DNA from: Citrobacter telavivensis
Lineage (GTDB): Bacteria; Pseudomonadota; Gammaproteobacteria; Enterobacterales; Enterobacteriaceae
Length of the DNA stretch: 64,000 nt
Assembly (NCBI GenBank): GCA_009363175.1
Contig: CP045205.1
Location: 248,001 to 312,000 of the forward strand
Direction of reading: 5' to 3'
Below are positions 61,959 to 64,000 of the stretch, one piece after another (position 1 is the stretch's first letter; each line of letters starts with the position of its first letter). Below the pieces are notes generated by a model. That model was given only the letters and a program-made list of their open reading frames with translations. It did no database searches and had not been told where the DNA came from. The translations under genes and the position numbers were made by a program.

Positions 61959-62731
61959 TAGTGATGCCCAGACGCCTGTCGGACGAGATTGCCTCTCGTG
62001 TGCGGGCGCTGATTGAAGAACAACAGCTGGAAGCGGGCATGAAACTGCCCGCCGAGCGCCAGCTGGCGATACAGCTTGGCGTCTCGCGCAACTCGCTGCG
62101 CGAAGCGCTGGCGAAGCTCGTCAGTGAAGGCGTGCTGCTCAGCCGTCGCGGCGGCGGCACGTTTGTCCGCTGGCAGCATGAAGAGTGGTCTGAACAAAAC
62201 ATCGTTCAGCCGCTGAAAACCCTGATGGCCGACGACCCGGATTACAGTTTCGATATCCTCGAGGCCCGGCACGCCATCGAAGCCAGCACGGCCTGGCATG
62301 CGGCGATGCGCGCTACTGCCGCCGACAAAGAGAAAATCAAACTCTGCTTTGACGCCACGCTCAGCGAAGATCCGGATCTCGCCTCACAGGCCGACGTCCG
62401 TTTTCATCTGGCTATCGCCGAAGCCTCGCACAACGTGGTGCTGTTACAAACGATGCGCGGGTTCTTCGACGTGCTGCATTCATCGGTGAAGCAGAGCCGA
62501 CAGCGCATGTATCTTGTTCCGCCCGTCTTTTCCCGGCTGACGGAGCAACATCAGGCCGTATTAGATGCCATTCTCGCGGGCGACGCCGACGGCGCGCGTA
62601 AGGCGATGATGGCACACCTCAGTTTCGTCCATACCACCATTAAACAATTCGATGAAGACCAGGCCCGCCAGGCGCGAATTACCCGCCTGCCCGGTGACCA
62701 CAATGAAAATTCCAGGGAGAACAAAGCATGA
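61955..62731 (+). CDS. lldR: L-lactate-responsive regulator LldR (GntR/FadR family)
   Basis: 258 residues, E. coli LldR length. N-terminal GntR winged helix (LPAERQLAIQLGVSRNSLRE, LLSRRGGGTFV) and a FadR-type C-terminal ligand-binding bundle with DILEARHAIEAS and HLAIAEASHN metal-site residues. It represses or activates lldPRD according to L-lactate. Translationally coupled to its neighbours by four-base overlaps on both sides. Confidence 0.97.
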   Translation: MIVMPRRLSDEIASRVRALIEEQQLEAGMKLPAERQLAIQLGVSRNSLREALAKLVSEGVLLSRRGGGTFVRWQHEEWSEQNIVQPLKTLMADDPDYSFDILEARHAIEASTAWHAAMRATAADKEKIKLCFDATLSEDPDLASQADVRFHLAIAEASHNVVLLQTMRGFFDVLHSSVKQSRQRMYLVPPVFSRLTEQHQAVLDAILAGDADGARKAMMAHLSFVHTTIKQFDEDQARQARITRLPGDHNENSRENKA

Positions 62732-63918
62732 TTATTTCAGCCGCCAGCGATTATCGCGCCGCAGCCCAGCGCATTCTGCCCCCATTCCTGTTCCACTACA
62801 TCGATGGCGGAGCGTATGCGGAACACACCCTGCGTCGTAATGTGGAAGACTTATCGGACGTGGCGCTACGCCAGCGCGTACTGAAAAACATGTCTGACTT
62901 AAGCCTGGAAACCACGCTGTTTAAAGAAAAACTGTCGATGCCGGTGGCGCTGGCACCGGTCGGCTTGTGTGGCATGTATGCCCGTCGCGGTGAAGTGCAG
63001 GCCGCTGCGGCAGCCGATGCGAAAGGGATCCCGTTTACCCTTTCCACCGTCTCCGTGTGCCCGATTGAAGAAGTCGCGCCAACCATTAACCGTCCGATGT
63101 GGTTCCAGTTGTATGTTCTGCGTGACCGTGGGTTCATGCGTAACGCGCTGGAACGCGCAAAAGCGGCGGGCTGCTCAACGCTGGTCTTCACGGTCGATAT
63201 GCCAACACCGGGCGCACGCTATCGTGATGCCCACTCCGGAATGAGCGGCCCGAACGCCGCACTGCGCCGCTACTGGCAGGCGGTTACCCATCCGCAGTGG
63301 GCCTGGGACGTCGGCCTGAACGGTCGTCCGCACGATCTCGGCAATATCTCCACTTACCTCGGCAAACCGACCGGGCTGGAAGATTACATCGGCTGGCTGG
63401 CAAACAACTTTGATCCGTCAATTTCATGGAAGGACCTTGAGTGGATCCGGGAATTCTGGGACGGGCCGATGGTGATCAAAGGGATCCTCGACCCAGAAGA
63501 CGCCCGCGACGCGGTTCGTTTTGGTGCCGATGGGATTGTGGTCTCTAACCACGGAGGTCGTCAGTTGGACGGCGTGCTCTCTTCTGCGCGCGCCCTGCCC
63601 GCCATTGCCGACGCGGTGAAAGGTGACATCGCCATTCTGGCGGACAGCGGCATCCGCAACGGGCTGGACGTGGTGCGTATGATTGCGCTGGGCGCTGATA
63701 CCGTCTTGTTGGGCCGTGCATATCTGTACGCGCTGGCAACAGCGGGTCAGGCCGGTGTGGCCAATCTGCTGAATCTGATCGAGAAAGAGATGAAGGTTGC
63801 TATGACGCTGACCGGCGCGAAATCCATTAACGAAATCAGCCGTGATTCTCTGGTGCAGGAGCTGGGCAAGAGTCTACCCGCCGCGCTGGCTCCGCTTGCC
63901 CGTGGCGATGCCGCCTGA
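62728..63918 (+). CDS. lldD: L-lactate dehydrogenase (FMN-dependent, quinone-linked)
   Basis: 396 residues, E. coli LldD length. Membrane-associated FMN alpha-hydroxyacid dehydrogenase that oxidises L-lactate to pyruvate and reduces ubiquinone. TIM-barrel blocks VALAPVGLCGMYARRGEVQA, FQLYVLRDRGF and the active-site VVSNHGGRQLDG with the catalytic His, then DSGIRNGLDV and ALGADTVLLGRAY. Last gene of lldPRD. Confidence 0.98.
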   Translation: MIISAASDYRAAAQRILPPFLFHYIDGGAYAEHTLRRNVEDLSDVALRQRVLKNMSDLSLETTLFKEKLSMPVALAPVGLCGMYARRGEVQAAAAADAKGIPFTLSTVSVCPIEEVAPTINRPMWFQLYVLRDRGFMRNALERAKAAGCSTLVFTVDMPTPGARYRDAHSGMSGPNAALRRYWQAVTHPQWAWDVGLNGRPHDLGNISTYLGKPTGLEDYIGWLANNFDPSISWKDLEWIREFWDGPMVIKGILDPEDARDAVRFGADGIVVSNHGGRQLDGVLSSARALPAIADAVKGDIAILADSGIRNGLDVVRMIALGADTVLLGRAYLYALATAGQAGVANLLNLIEKEMKVAMTLTGAKSINEISRDSLVQELGKSLPAALAPLARGDAA

Positions 63919-63947
63919 TCCTGACCTCGCATAACCTCTGCCGCTAT

Positions 63948-63977
63948 AGGGTCGGTCTGTTTTTCAGCCCGATCCTT
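63948..63977 (+). terminator. Probable Rho-independent terminator of lldPRD
   Basis: AGGGTCGGTCTGTTTTTCAG followed by CCCGATCC and six T: an imperfect stem with a T run 30 bp after the lldD stop. Confidence 0.6.
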
Positions 63978-64000
63978 TTTTATGCAAAATTAACGATTGG

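Overview
The window is a continuous chromosomal segment from an enteric gammaproteobacterium (Enterobacterales). Most predicted proteins match Escherichia coli K-12 proteins residue for residue over long stretches, and gene order follows the K-12 dppA-to-lldD interval. Genes absent from K-12 (a 2-ketogluconate operon, a CueP-type periplasmic copper protein) and missing K-12 blocks (yiaK-S, rhsA, yiaA) point to a close relative. Citrobacter is my best guess, but this rests on memory of gene content, not on a search.

Layout, left to right. 1-3.2 kb: start of dppA (dipeptide-binding protein, cut by the window edge), then five tandem 164-bp repeats that follow a tRNA-Pro(CGG) gene and repeat its 3' end and terminator. 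3.2-11.6 kb: eptB, yhjX (with a YpdB-type tandem operator), yhjY, tag, yiaC, bisC, yiaD. 11.7-16.9 kb: a LacI-type regulator and a kguE-kguK-kguT-ghrB operon that fits the Pseudomonas ptxS/kgu 2-ketogluconate pathway. K-12 has only ghrB here. 16.9-24.7 kb: yiaF, an added aromatic-acid-type MFS transporter, yiaG, cspA with its thermosensing leader, cueP behind a CueR-type promoter, glyS, glyQ, ysaB. 24.8-34.7 kb: wecH, yiaB with a possible 19-residue peptide after it, then the xylose regulon xylBA / xylFGH-xylR. 34.8-39.9 kb: bax, malS with MalT boxes, avtA, ysaA. 40-46.2 kb: a variable stretch with a winged-helix regulator where K-12 has yiaK-S, then yiaT, yiaU, yiaV, yiaW, a small membrane protein and a lone PD-(D/E)XK nuclease-like protein in AT-rich DNA. 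46.3-54.9 kb: aldB, yiaY, selB, selA, yibF, yibH, yibI. 55-59.2 kb: the mannitol operon mtlA-mtlD-mtlR behind an array of CRP sites. 59.2-64 kb: yibT, yibL and the L-lactate operon lldP-lldR-lldD.

Physiologically the segment is rich in carbon-source uptake and catabolism: dipeptides, 2-ketogluconate, xylose, maltodextrins, mannitol, lactate and alcohol/aldehyde oxidation. Each system carries its own local regulator or recognisable operator. The least explained parts are the proK-linked repeat array, the peptide candidate after yiaB, the 44.5-46.2 kb insert, and the transporter at 18-19.4 kb with an orphan inverted repeat upstream.
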